Source of the DNA: Aspidapion aeneum
Lineage: Eukaryota; Arthropoda; Insecta; Coleoptera; Brentidae
Direction: 5' to 3'
Length of the DNA: 64,000 nt
Assembly: GCA_963576565.1 (NCBI GenBank)
Contig: OY755038.1
Location: 66,709,908 to 66,773,907 of the forward strand
In this document: positions 46,507 through 57,838 of the stretch, piece by piece
How the letters are laid out: every line of letters begins with the position of its first letter
Position numbering within the stretch: the stretch's first letter is position 1
Translations under genes and position numbers: made by a program
The notes under the pieces: model-generated
Databases searched by the model: none
What the model was told of the DNA's origin: nothing
Seen by the model: only the letters and a program-made list of their open reading frames with translations

Positions 46507-49500
46507 TTAATCGGAGAGGTCCGCTGCCGACTTAAGGTCTTTGGCATGCCAACTCCCTGGCAGTACTTTACCCGATGGTTCCTGAAGCTCAAATATCCAT
46601 GGAGAAATTTTATTCCTAATCACATAAGGACCAACGAATTTCGGTGCTAACTTCTTCGAGAAAAACTTCGCAGCATCTGACAAAACATAATTTTTCTTCC
46701 AAACACGCTGACCCACAGCAAAGTTGGGTACCCTTGTACGCAAATTATACTGAACTACGTTTTTCTCTCCAGCCACCTCTAACCTTCTCTTAACATCAGC
46801 ATAGAGCTTCCGGAAACCTTCGTTCTTACTTTCAGCTGCGGATTGTACACCATTCTCTTCAGATAACAAAACTGGGTTGGAGTAATCTTTTCCTGACAGA
46901 CACATATTTCTACCAAAATTAACAAAGAAAGGAGACATCCTGGTTGTCTCATGGGTTGCAGTACGAATCGCGCAGGCAAGTTTATGTATTTGTTCGTCCC
47001 ACTTCCTGTGGTTGTCTTTCACATAGCAACATAACATGGTTTTTAACGTGCGATTCGTCCTTTCTGTTGGATTTGCTCTGGGGTGATAATACGGATTATA
47101 CTGAATTTTAACCTGATAACTCTCAGCAAAACGCTTAAACTCATTACTTTTGTACTGAGGGCCATTATCACAAAGTATCAAACGGGGTACTCCGAAGACC
47201 ATAAATACTTGCTCCTCAAGATGCTTAACAACAGCTTGAGTAGGGGCTGTTCGCATTGGAAAAACTAAGGAAAACTTACTCAAATAGTCCGTAACGACGA
47301 GAATCCAGCAATTACCCTTTGTTGAACGAGGTAGAGGTCCACATAAATCAGTCGAAATAATTTCCCAAGGACGAGTTGGTTTTGGGTGAGATATCATCTG
47401 ATCAGATACACCTTGTGTATCACCTTTATGAGCTGCACAGACAAAGCATTTCTTTACAAAAGTTGCCACGTCCTGGCGCATTTTTGGCCAATAATATTTT
47501 TCTGCCAGTCTGTGGAAGGTTTTATACACACCCATATGTCCTGCGGTAGGAGGATCGTGAGCTTCTCCAATAATTCTACGCCTATGATCTTTGGGGACTA
47601 CCTCTTTCCAATATTCATTAGATGGTGAAAGTTGAGGGTATTCTTGTTTGACATATTTATACAACTTATTATCAGTGTATCTCCAATTCATAAATTTTAA
47701 TGGTGATTCTACGACCCTCTTTACCATCTTTTGGTACCATCGATCTTTAATTGCTGTTGAAACGTCTCTGGGCTGCGAAATTGTATCAATCATAGGTACT
47801 GCACGAGACAACATGTCCGGGACAACTAAATCTTTCCCTTTCCGATGGATTACTTCAAAATCATATTGCTGCAGTTTTACAGACCAACGAGCAAGTCTTC
47901 CACTGGGCGCTTTTAAGCTATGAAGCCATTTTAAACTAAAATGATCTGTTATGACCTTAAATGAGATCCCCTCAATATAAGGCCGGAGCTTCTCTATCGC
48001 CCAAACCAATGCCAAACATTCTCGCTCGGTGGTCGTGTAAACACGTTCTTGCTTAGTCAAAGATCGACTCAAATAGCATATGACTTTGTCTCCTTCAGGA
48101 TAAGGCTGCGTTAAACATGCTCCTATTCCATATCCTGAGGCGTCTGTTTGAATGACAAATTCTTTGGTATAATCTGGACATGTAAGAATCGGTGCAGTCA
48201 CTAAAAGTTCCTTAATCTTAATAAATGCTCTTTCGCAGTCTGGAGTCCAATCGAACTTTTGATTCTTCTTAGTTAGAGCTGTAATTGGAGCTATTATCGC
48301 TGAAAAATTCTCTATGAAACGTCTATACCAGGATATTGTACCTACAACTCTACGAACTTCTCTGACAGTTCTTGGCCTCTGGAGCTCTAACATGGCTCTA
48401 ATTTTATTAGGGTCAACTCGGATGCCTCGACGGTCCACTACGAAACCTAAATAAGTCATTTCTGGCCTACACAGTTGGCATTTCTCCCAACTTACCGTTA
48501 TCTTTGCATTCTGCAATCTTCGTAGGACTTCCTCAAGAATTCTAAGATGTTCAGAAAAGCTCTGTGTGACAATTACGAGGTCATCGAGATATACGTACAC
48601 GTAAGGGTCTAAATCGTTTCCTATGATGCTATCTATGAGTCTCTGCCAAGTTGCAGGTGCATTATGAAGACCAAATGGTAACCGCTTAAATTGGAAGAGA
48701 CCTCGTCGACAGATGAATGCTGTTAGTGGCTTCGATGATTCTTCCATTGGTACTTGCCAATAAGCACTCTTAATATCTAAAGTTGACAAGTACTTAGCAT
48801 CTTTCAATTTGTCAAGAGTCTCGGATACGAGTGGTAAAGGATAACTATCACGCGCCGTCACTGAGTTCAATTTGCGGTAGTCTACACAGAAACGATATTT
48901 CTTTGTGTTTTTCTTTTGTACCATTACCACTGGTGAAGCCCATGAACTACTACTACGTTCTATCACATCCATTTTCAGCATTTCGTCGATTTCGTCATCA
49001 ATAAGTTTCTGAATGACCGGTGAGACCTTATATGAACGTTGTCTTATCGGTGCTGCATCTGTTGTAATCTTATGCTCTACCCTGTCGGTACATCCCAGTG
49101 AGTCACCCATCATATTCTTATATTTAACGACCAATTCCTCTAGTCGTTCTGATTCATAAGGTGTAAGAGTTGTTTGTTGGTCTGATGTTTCTAAAGAACA
49201 AATCACATCTTTATTATCGGCAAAATGCCACTCATTAGTACTTAAGTTCGGTACTATACCCATCGAAATCCAAAAATCCAATCCCAAAATCAAAGTGTGC
49301 GGCAACTCAGGAACGACGACGACCTCTATTAACCTAAATTTGTCCTGAACTCGCATAGGAAGCTGCACTGTTCCAATACTACTCGTGCTTTGACCATTTG
49401 CCACAATACAACTCGTCTTCTTCGTCGTATCAAGTGAAAAACCAAACTTCTCGATGATTGACCAACCATGATTCCCTAAAAAGGTACGTGAAGCCCCGGA

Positions 49501-49665
49501 ATCCAACAAACCTAATAACTTATTTCCGAGCACATCCACTTCTAAATAAGGTCTCTCATCTTTACGAGCATGACTTATCACATAATCTAAAACGTACGTT
49601 AGCCTATCGGTCGATGCTTGTTCAGGCTGACTCGAAGGTCGACCACCTACGAGCGCCTGGGTCCG
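46507..49665 (-). CDS. pol: Gypsy Pol: protease, RT, RNase H, integrase (by -1 frameshift)
   Basis: 1052 codons if entered by -1 slippage at 49665-49671; the frame has no ATG near its start, which agrees with production as Gag-Pol. Numbering from the GTG codon at 49581: protease LLDSGAS at 25-31; RT with STLDIKSAYW (catalytic Asp 269) and VYLDD (331-334); RNase H with IQTDAS (Asp 480), ERECLALVWA and TDH (Asp 546); integrase zinc-binding His 675, His 682, Cys 712 and Cys 715; catalytic Asp 745, Asp 805 (CDNGPQ) and Glu 840; and a GPY/F-type end, LAPKFVGPYVIRNK, near 978-991. All catalytic residues are present and the frame is unbroken, so the product is probably functional. It copies the element's RNA to DNA and inserts it. 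The stop lies 24 bases before the purine tract, leaving no room for env. Confidence 0.95.
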   Translation of the reverse strand, partial: RTQALVGGRPSSQPEQASTDRLTYVLDYVISHARKDERPYLEVDVLGNKLLGLLDSGASRTFLGNHGWSIIEKFGFSLDTTKKTSCIVANGQSTSSIGTVQLPMRVQDKFRLIEVVVVPELPHTLILGLDFWISMGIVPNLSTNEWHFADNKDVICSLETSDQQTTLTPYESERLEELVVKYKNMMGDSLGCTDRVEHKITTDAAPIRQRSYKVSPVIQKLIDDEIDEMLKMDVIERSSSSWASPVVMVQKKNTKKYRFCVDYRKLNSVTARDSYPLPLVSETLDKLKDAKYLSTLDIKSAYWQVPMEESSKPLTAFICRRGLFQFKRLPFGLHNAPATWQRLIDSIIGNDLDPYVYVYLDDLVIVTQSFSEHLRILEEVLRRLQNAKITVSWEKCQLCRPEMTYLGFVVDRRGIRVDPNKIRAMLELQRPRTVREVRRVVGTISWYRRFIENFSAIIAPITALTKKNQKFDWTPDCERAFIKIKELLVTAPILTCPDYTKEFVIQTDASGYGIGACLTQPYPEGDKVICYLSRSLTKQERVYTTTERECLALVWAIEKLRPYIEGISFKVITDHFSLKWLHSLKAPSGRLARWSVKLQQYDFEVIHRKGKDLVVPDMLSRAVPMIDTISQPRDVSTAIKDRWYQKMVKRVVESPLKFMNWRYTDNKLYKYVKQEYPQLSPSNEYWKEVVPKDHRRRIIGEAHDPPTAGHMGVYKTFHRLAEKYYWPKMRQDVATFVKKCFVCAAHKGDTQGVSDQMISHPKPTRPWEIISTDLCGPLPRSTKGNCWILVVTDYLSKFSLVFPMRTAPTQAVVKHLEEQVFMVFGVPRLILCDNGPQYKSNEFKRFAESYQVKIQYNPYYHPRANPTERTNRTLKTMLCCYVKDNHRKWDEQIHKLACAIRTATHETTRMSPFFVNFGRNMCLSGKDYSNPVLLSEENGVQSAAESKNEGFRKLYADVKRRLEVAGEKNVVQYNLRTRVPNFAVGQRVWKKNYVLSDAAKFFSKKLAPKFVGPYVIRNKISPWIFELQEPSGKVLPGSWHAKDLKSAADLSD

Positions 49666-49671
49666 TTTCCC
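49631..49671 (-). promoter_or_regulatory. -1 ribosomal frameshift signal between gag and pol
   Basis: In element sense G GGA AAC (49671-49665) lies in the gag frame exactly as X XXY YYZ. The pol frame is -1 and is open from just upstream. Eleven bases downstream a hairpin is predicted (49653-49631): CTCG/CGAG, one T-T mismatch, AGGT/ACCT and a five-base loop. The gag stop (49649-49647) lies inside the hairpin. The spacer is slightly longer than usual. Function is inferred from pattern. Confidence 0.8.
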
Positions 49672-51440
49672 TGACGATTACAATTTCGACATTCTCTTAC
49701 TGTTACCCCTGCTTGTCCACACGAATAGCACTGTTTGCCTCTAGGTAATGCGCACCCGATCGCCATGTGCCCTGTTTGGTTGCATCTATAACATACAACG
49801 TCCCTGTTCGCCCTACCAGATCCAACACCCTGTGGTTGTACATCCCTGTCATTTACACTAGACTGACCACTAGCTGGTTGCTGTCTATCTCTATCAGCCC
49901 TGGCAGCAAAATTGCTTGCTGGCTGCTGCCTATTTCTGTCGAATCTATTAGCAGGATGATTTAAATTCTGTTGGTTCGATGTCCCAGCACCTGATATTTG
50001 AATTGCATCAACCCCTGTTGAAAATTCGTCACTGTCGCTCCCTACGTCAACGTAGGCCAAGTCAGGTTCAATAGATTGGTTTTTCCTAGGTGTAAAATTT
50101 TCCTCCTCTAAACCATATCTCTGGTCTATTCTACGACACAGATCCTTTAAATGTGATAGGCTATTGACCTCAGTAGCAATTAACCCATTTTTATAGATGT
50201 CCGCGATATTTCTGAAGACGATAGCTAATTTCGCCTCTTCGGAAACAGGACAGCCAAGTCTTTGGAAATATGTGTTCATGACAGCAATATAGGTCCCTAT
50301 AGACTCTCCAGGGCCTTGTTTACGTTTTTGAATCTCCTTCAATAGCTTCTCGCCATATGAAGAAGGAAGATATTCTGCCATGAACCTCTGTTCCAGCTGT
50401 TCCCACGTATGGACTTCTCTTCGAACATCTTTGTAAAAAGTATAAGCTGACTTTTCAAAAAGATCAATGCCCGAATTCAGTAAAACCTTTTTGCTGACTC
50501 CTCTCGCCTGACTTAACTCGTCCACTCTCTCAAAAAATGCGGTGACGGAGATCGTACCCCTCTCGCCTGTAAACTTTATGTTCCACTTATGCGGAGGTAC
50601 AGGTGCAACGTGATATGAAGTACCAGGATCACTTGACATTGGTACTGGCGACGAACATGAAAATGGTCGTGACTGAGCAATTGGTGCTATGCTACTTTGG
50701 AGGGCAGCTAAACTCAAAGGAACGGTAGACGGTTGTTGATACTGAAAAGCTGTTGTACCGTAATTCTCAATCGGCATAGGGAGTGGTGCTTGTACTGATG
50801 TTTGAGTTGGGTTTGTAAGCACTTGCATTTGCAATGGAGCAATGACCGACGGTTGATTTGTGGGCTGTTGAGCTGGTCTTTGTGTGCTCGAGTGCTGTGG
50901 TTGCGGGAGTTGAGACTGGCTGGGAATGTTGCCAACATTTGTCGAGTGATCTGAGCTTCGACTCGTTGATTGGGTTTCAGATGCTTCATCATCATCTGAG
51001 TTCACGCCAACTCTTAATAAATCTGTTGCTTGGCTCTGCAACCTCCCAATCAAACTCAAGGTTTCCGCAACCAGTATGCCTTTTGTTTGACTTTCTTCAA
51101 AGTTTGACGGATTCATGTTATTTATCCTGGCTAACACATGTTCCAACCTTACAGCGATTTTTCTAAACTCTCCCCCTTTACTCGTACCAGAGAACTTCTC
51201 TACCAGCGGTACCAGACTATCAAGCTTCTTCATGCAGCTAAAAGCATCTTGGCCAAATTTAAAGGGATACGGAGGGTATCTCATACTTGCATCAGTCTTT
51301 TCTCTTTGTTTGATCAACATAAGCTGTTGTTTCATCTCTTCCACCGCTCCAATAGCTATGCCTCTCCATGTTAACTCATAGATTAATTCGTCCTTGACTA
51401 AGTACCTTACGTCAGACAACCGACTCAAAGAAATAGCCAT
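49647..51440 (-). CDS. gag: Gypsy Gag polyprotein
   Basis: 597 residues from the ATG at 51440; a TTG six codons upstream is open but is unlikely as a start. The N-terminal part (DELIYELTWRGIAIGAVEEM) resembles a SAP-like motif. A Ser/Gln/Pro-rich linker occupies roughly 150-260. A capsid domain follows (HKWNIKFTGERGTISVTAFF ... HTWEQLEQRFMAEYLP ... ESIGTYIAVMNTYFQRLG). Near the C-terminus is one regular CCHC knuckle, CYRCNQTGHMAIGC, then a second, CYSCGQAGVTVREC, in which the His position is Val. In the family Gag forms the cytoplasmic particle and packages the RNA. The open frame and near-identical LTRs suggest it is intact. It overlaps pol by the frameshift window. Confidence 0.92.
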   Translation of the reverse strand: MAISLSRLSDVRYLVKDELIYELTWRGIAIGAVEEMKQQLMLIKQREKTDASMRYPPYPFKFGQDAFSCMKKLDSLVPLVEKFSGTSKGGEFRKIAVRLEHVLARINNMNPSNFEESQTKGILVAETLSLIGRLQSQATDLLRVGVNSDDDEASETQSTSRSSDHSTNVGNIPSQSQLPQPQHSSTQRPAQQPTNQPSVIAPLQMQVLTNPTQTSVQAPLPMPIENYGTTAFQYQQPSTVPLSLAALQSSIAPIAQSRPFSCSSPVPMSSDPGTSYHVAPVPPHKWNIKFTGERGTISVTAFFERVDELSQARGVSKKVLLNSGIDLFEKSAYTFYKDVRREVHTWEQLEQRFMAEYLPSSYGEKLLKEIQKRKQGPGESIGTYIAVMNTYFQRLGCPVSEEAKLAIVFRNIADIYKNGLIATEVNSLSHLKDLCRRIDQRYGLEEENFTPRKNQSIEPDLAYVDVGSDSDEFSTGVDAIQISGAGTSNQQNLNHPANRFDRNRQQPASNFAARADRDRQQPASGQSSVNDRDVQPQGVGSGRANRDVVCYRCNQTGHMAIGCALPRGKQCYSCGQAGVTVRECRNCNRQGNGPRRS

Positions 51441-54435
51441 AGTGCCTTTTATCTTCAAACTTTAAACTTTAATTAAAACTGTTAATTATACCTCCCAATT
51501 ATAAAAACTAAACCACGCAATAACAAACACAAAGTTCACTTTCAATTCACTAGTGGAAATCACTATAAATTTTCTCACAACTGTAGAAAATATAAAACTT
51601 AAATACGGGCAGACGCGAACAAAACCGAAAAACACCGGAGCAGTAAGAAAATAAAATTTATTTGCATTTAAAAATGTAATCATAATTTATGTTAAGTATT
51701 TGTACAACCAACTATGACGTCCAACCCTGCAGAGAGAAATAACCACTTAAATCCTAAATTAGAATTAACAAGTAGCCATAAAAAAAGTTTAAAAAAAAAA
51801 TAAAAGAGAGACAAGAGTTTTGGCAGTGTTTAGGTCTTATGTTTCACTCCTGCGTGAGTAAAACCAAAAAAAAATAATTGCGCTTATCCTAGCTGAACTG
51901 GATTAAAATTAAAGTTAAGTGATGTTTGTTTACCTCAGCAACCGAGTAGGTAAATTTATCCCTAAATGGAACGTACAACAGACTACCTATAACAAAAATC
52001 CCAAAGCTGTTGTACACAGTTAACGCTAGGGTATACTCCTGCTATTGCAGAACGGCTCCACTAATAAACTCCTCAAAAAAACCCAAATCGCCGTATACAA
52101 TGATTTTTTCTAAAAAGAATAAATCAAAACCCACTTTAACCTGCTTACCTACTCTGAGTTTACACGAAACATGCATTGCTTAAGGTCACATCATCCCTTA
52201 ATATATAAGTGAACGCAATAAACGTCGGCACAGATGTTCATGTTATAGAAATCGTAAAATATGCTCAATTAAAAAAAAATCCGCTCGCTGAAATTGCGTC
52301 GAATTAGACTAGTAAGGATGTTGTGTGTAATAAAAAAAAATTTTAATAAAATTTAAAAAAAAAATTACCGATGGTAATAAAAAATTTACACAAATAACGT
52401 CTTGGTAGGACTGCAACTCTCTAATAATCGTTAAAATGAAATTCCCAATACTTTAACTAAATTGATGCAAACCATGGTCAAGAAGACCCTAGGATCGTAC
52501 CGAAAGGTGTCCAAAAAAAAAATTACAAAAAAATTTTTGGTGTCGACCACAGTAGTCCAATAGTCAAAAAAAAATTAATTAGTGACTCACTAAAATTTTC
52601 AAAAATTACTCCACTCTGATAGGTGGTTTGGAGTAGGGAGAAGAAAAAAAAAATTTAAAACAAATGATGATAGGTTGTTAAAACGTGAGGGTTCGAAATA
52701 AAATTATATTTTAATTCAGAAAAAAAAATATTTAAATAAACTGGTAGAACCATTGTAGGGACAAAGTACTACTATGCACCAAGGAAAAAATGTCCAACAA
52801 GAAAATCAAGTCTCCCTTTTAACAAAAAAATATAAAAAAAAAAAATATTTAAAAAAAATATTTTCAAAAAAAAATTAAAAATGTTTAAGTGGGGTTACAG
52901 CTCCTATTAGTGAACCTTAAATTTTTTTTTTTTTATAAAATCAACACGAGAAAAATCTTATTCGAGTTGTCATGCAACAGTTTTTGTTCTTTTCCTTTAA
53001 AAAACAGTTGTCAATTCCCTTTCCTCTCCCAAAACTGTGTGAATGTGAAAAGTGAATGAGCTAGAAAAATTAATTTACTATACAAAAAAAAATTTGAAAA
53101 TTAAATTTACTTAAGAGTCATAAGGTATAATAATCGTAATTGCAAAAAAACCAATCAGTTTAGGAAAAGTAAAAAAAAATATTTATGTTCCAAAAAAACA
53201 ACCGATGTTAGTGTATTTGTTTAAAATTATTACTTAAGGAAATAAGCAACGTTAGTACTTATTTACTGTACCCCTATATTAATGTGAACCTAAGTCTTAA
53301 ACTTTGCACTCAACCCCGTAAAGAATTATCCCGTGTGCCCTTTCGAAAAACCAAATATGAAAACAATTCCAAGGTTCACCTATAACGTTGTAAAACTAAA
53401 TCTGCCTACTTAAGTGTCTTTACACACAACATCTAATCAAAAAAAATTTTTACTGCTTAATGCATTCTCAGATCCTTATTCCTGGTGTTCACGAGATATA
53501 AAATTAAGTTGGGCCCTTTCCGCAACTATTAGTCAAAGCAAAATTACCAAATGTCCAAGGGCTAATGAGACCCTATCACCAACAAATGATATTTTGAAAT
53601 GAAACAGTTGGGAATCATCCTGCGTAAAAACCAGAGAACAAAATCAAGAACCAAAAACTATTACATTAATTTTAAAAGAGCATAATAAAACTCCCGGCCC
53701 CAATTAAACTTTTGTTATCTCAACGAAACTCGGCCTAAAACCAAAAAACTTTTTATTAGACATTTCCCCTATTCCCTAAGTATAATGTCAATAAAACCCA
53801 AAACTTGTGATTTCCATTCCAATCCCATCTGGACCCTATATATTTTTAAAAACGGTCAAACACCCACAGGCGAAACAATATCTTATTTCAAAGAAAGGGT
53901 GAAGATATTTTGAAGCACCCTGTGAAAATAGGACACTATTATGGAAAACTGTTCAGATCAGTGTTCTTACTACTTTTTAACCTAAATATATCTAGTTCCC
54001 TCATGTGCATGTTACTATTTTAATTCCTATCATAATTAAATAGATCACAAAATTTGTCTTTCTCCGCGAATCTGCAAGGTCATGGAAAATGCGAGATTCA
54101 GCCTGTAGGCCAAATTTGGATGTATTTTAATTTAGCGAAAACCGAAGTTGCGAAATCCTAAAAAGATTAGCAGGAAGTCCTCGTTCCTCGATTTCTACAC
54201 TCCGAACCAAACATTTCTTCCATTTCCACCCAGCTCGCGGGAGGAAAACCCCTAATCATTGCAATACGAAAGGTACTACTATCATATTATGCATAACAAA
54301 AAAAAAGTATATGCCCTCATCATTGTTTAGTCTCATCAAATTTTCAGAAAATTCAAAAAAAAACTTCCTTTTCTTTTCAAATCAAAAAAGAACAATAAAA
54401 AATTACATCAGATGTTAAAAAACTAGCCAAAAACA
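51441..54435 (-). other. 3-kb untranslated leader of the gypsy element
   Basis: Between primer site and gag. No coding frame of note. The plus strand is crowded with runs of 7-12 A, so the transcript would be rich in U tracts. Unusually long for a gypsy leader. Confidence 0.7.
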
Positions 54436-54449
54436 CACGTTGGGCGCCA
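54436..54449 (-). promoter_or_regulatory. Primer-binding site, tRNA-Lys type
   Basis: In element sense TGGCGCCCAACGTG, 3 bases after the LTR end. It is complementary to the 3' end of insect tRNA-Lys(CUU) (…CACGTTGGGCGCCA), from memory of that tRNA. Confidence 0.85.
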
Positions 54450-54452
54450 ATT

Positions 54453-57400
54453 TGTGGCCTTAAAAAAAGTAAAAAAAAAATTTGGGCGCCAATTTGTGGC
54501 CTATTAAAATGCGTTGTGTGACATTTGTGGCAGCTTAAAGACGTTGTCGCCATTTTGTGACACTGTAATTAGGATAGTGACAATTCGCCAACTTGTGACA
54601 CAACAACACCATTGAATAATTAAACAAATATCTGGAAGCAGAACTGTATTTTCCAGCTAGGTAAAACATTGATATGCCCGGTAACTTTTATACAGTGGAG
54701 AAGGGGGGGGTTCAGAAATAAGAAAATTTTAAGTGCGCCACATTATTTAATATCAATGTTTTACAAAGAAGATCTTAAATAAAATACAGTTCAACCCAAA
54801 TGTTGTAGCCAAACAATGAAATTCCACCTACTTCCGAGGCTTCCAGAATATTTGTGTAATTAAAAAAAACCAAAAAAAAATAAACAGAATAAAACTCTGA
54901 AAGATTGAATTAAGATGACATAACTAGAAGCACTTTACAGGTAGACGGACTCCTTTAACAGGTCATAGTGTACCTACATCTGAGTCAGTAGCGTAGGACT
55001 CAATTATATGAATGATTGTTAAAAAAAAATATATATACTTCCAAAATCGTTCCATCATAGGGGAGATCTAGACCAAATATCTGCTGTCATCATTCTACAT
55101 TGGGTAGAATGAGACAGACAGCAACCCAGTCCGAGATCCACCCCATGAGGTAAAAATGTGTAACGAAACCGCTAAAAAAAAAATATAATCTCATCTCTCT
55201 TTTGTCTCCGCAAAGTTGGTCATCGGGTTGTACAAATAACACAAGAAAAATTAGTTCATCTTGTTTATTTTAAAAGGTAAAACTGGAGTATTACCAAAAA
55301 CATGAAATAGAAAAAAAATTAATGAAATGTAGTGGAACAAGTCAGGGCCTAAGTAGCAAGACAATCCAAATTTCACAATAGAAATTGTCTTAAATAAATG
55401 AAATGAAGGAAAACTTAGTAAATACACCGCAAAACCAGGGTTATGACGTCATACCTTATCTTGCGTTTACAAGAAATGTTGAAATTATACTGTGAAAACT
55501 TATATATGAAAAGATTACGTCTAAATTATATTAAAAATTTATATATGAGGAAAAAAATTATAGTTAAGGCTTGCTCCTACCTTGGTCCTTGATTATTTTA
55601 ATAATTATTGGTGTTTATTTGGTAAACCTGGAAGTGTTGTAGGTTTCCTGACACACTCCTGCTGTTCCGGCTTGCCCGCGCCTCCCCTACTGCCGCTTAG
55701 CACATCACGCTAGGGCAGCACATGGTCTCAAGTGTTGATTCTTGCCCGAGCGTAGAAGGTTGTGGGATGCTTGCCCGAGCGTAGAACCCTGTGGAAAATG
55801 AAATATTTCAGTTTCCTGGAATTCGTCAATTTTGCACGAAGTTCCCCTACACAGTAACTTAAATCGAGAACCCCATGTCGACTCAATAAAATAAAGCAAA
55901 TTTAAACAGATGAACTAAAATAAACTAACGTACCTTTCTCAGGGTTATAACTGGCCCGTCCGGCTTCCCACCAGCGTCCAGCCCAACTGTCCCGTCGCTG
56001 GAATTGACAGGGCTGTAGACAAAGGAGAAAAACAATATATAGTTTTTATCCAACACGTGGTTAAAAGAAAAATATAAAAACGCCAACAATTCCCCACGTC
56101 CTTTGTCAAAAAAAAGTACATTTCCCACGAAAAAATAATTACAATTTGGGAGGCAAATATTATCTTGAAGAGTACTCAAATAATAAAAAAAATGAAAAAA
56201 AAATAAAATCGAACTTACCGCTGCTCTTTCCCCGTACAAAATGGCGTGGCCGACTTAAATTCCCCTCAAAACAGGGTGCGAGCGTCACTCCAGATTGCCT
56301 AGACACGACGGACTCACTTCCACAGTTTCTGGGATATCTCCTACAATCGCTGTAGTGCCAATCACCAAAAACAAAGGCGATCCCAGAAACTGTTGTCGAC
56401 CCAACCAAATTTGTTAGCAAAGAGAGACAAAGCACTTAGTCGAGAATACCAGAATAATGCAGTGGCCGGAAACCGTTTTGTAAATTTGGTGGGGAGTGGG
56501 GACGGTAAAACGCAATAGTACCAACCTAATCTTCCCGGTGAAATTCAAATAACCTATTTATAAAAAACTTTTCCGCCAAAAATAAATCTCTACATTCAGT
56601 GGCAAGCCTGGAAGAAAAACCCGGGGTTTTCAAAGCAACCAATGAGGAGATACCGCATAGTTCCATACAGGTATATAGGGGCAGCACCGACCAAGGGGAT
56701 AGGAAGTACGTAAAACAAACCTTGAGGTGTTGTCGGATCTATTTCCACGGTTGAAATTTTTATAACAAGGACGTCGAGACACCCTCCATACATTTGACCG
56801 AACATTTGCCTACCGGACCCCCACCAACATATCCAATAGAAGAAGAATAACCCGACGGACTAGAAGAAGCTCAGCATTGAAACCATCAACTGTAAAATCA
56901 ATTACTGGAGATCAGGGCATGCAGCAAACCCAGGAATATTCGAACACTCAACCAATTCCCACATGAGCAAAGCTATACTAAGTGTAGAATTTAGTTGTAT
57001 TTTAGCTACAGTTTCAGTCACAAGTTTCCTTTGCTCTTTATATATGTTTTCTCTAAGATTCATATGGTTTGACGCCATTCTTGTAAAACATTTCTACTGT
57101 AATAAAGTTGTTTCTGAACCTGAACCCAAAAATACACACTGAACTACTGCTAAGAAGCTCGGCACAAGAGTGTTCAGATGCTAACTCACACGACTTCGTT
57201 TATTCTTCCAGTCTTGGTTTTTATCCCTCGTTTATCTCCCATTTACAAAAGTGCATAACTCGTATTTATTTTATCCTTTCCCTATCAAATTAATAAAGAT
57301 ATCAAAGTGGCGGAGCCTCGGTTGTTCCTGGTCGACCCAAATATGTTTTTGCACTATCAAAACTAGTTAATCCGTGAAGGATATGAGGTTCGGATTGTCC

Positions 57401-57834
57401 CAATATCCTCGAAATAAACGTAAGGGAATGAAATGTTCATCTAAATGTTTCCTTCCTGTTACTGAAACCATTTGTGATGCGGCAACGCCGCCATTCCCCA
57501 GCATAACAGCTGTTTAACTTTATGAACGTCAAGTGAATCACAAAATTCCACAGATAAAAACAAAACAATCAAAATTTTTATGTGATTTTTCCCGAAGCCT
57601 GTGATCTTAAATTCCAATTACGATGTCCAGATAATGCGATGTGCGTAGTGTCCACAGTAATTCGATGGAATGTCTCCTTTATAAGGTAACTTTTTGGACA
57701 CTATATAACCTCCAAACCTAGCTCTATAAAATACTATATATTTGTGTACAGAAAGACGAATCAAAGAGCCTTGATTATTTACCTAAATAAACAAATATGT
57801 AACGTTGTCTTAAACGTAAAAATGACACGTTACA
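54453..57834 (-). repeat. 5' LTR of gypsy element (3382 bp)
   Basis: Near-identical copy of 43089-46468. Promoter and transcript start should lie here in the minus orientation, but I cannot place them. Confidence 0.95.
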
Positions 57835-57838
57835 AAAC

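Larger units (their letters stand above)
43089..57834 (-). mobile_element. Complete young Ty3/gypsy retrotransposon with 3.38-kb LTRs
   Basis: 14,746 bp on the minus strand. From its 5' side it consists of an LTR (57834-54453), primer site (54449-54436), a 3-kb leader, gag (51440-49647), pol in the -1 frame (to 46507), a purine tract (46482-46469) and a second LTR (46468-43089). AAAC flanks the element (43085-43088 and 57835-57838). There is no env. By eye the LTRs differ by one substitution (T43980 versus G55345) and two A-run lengths, so insertion was very recent. The tRNA-Lys-type primer site and long LTRs recall the Osvaldo/Ulysses group; that placement is inference. Confidence 0.95.

Noticed and set aside
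46470..46510. An env gene after pol
   Set aside because: Pol ends 24 bases before the purine tract; there is no space for one.
46779..46979. Other open frames overlapping gag and pol of the gypsy element on both strands
   Set aside because: Shadows of the long, motif-rich frames.
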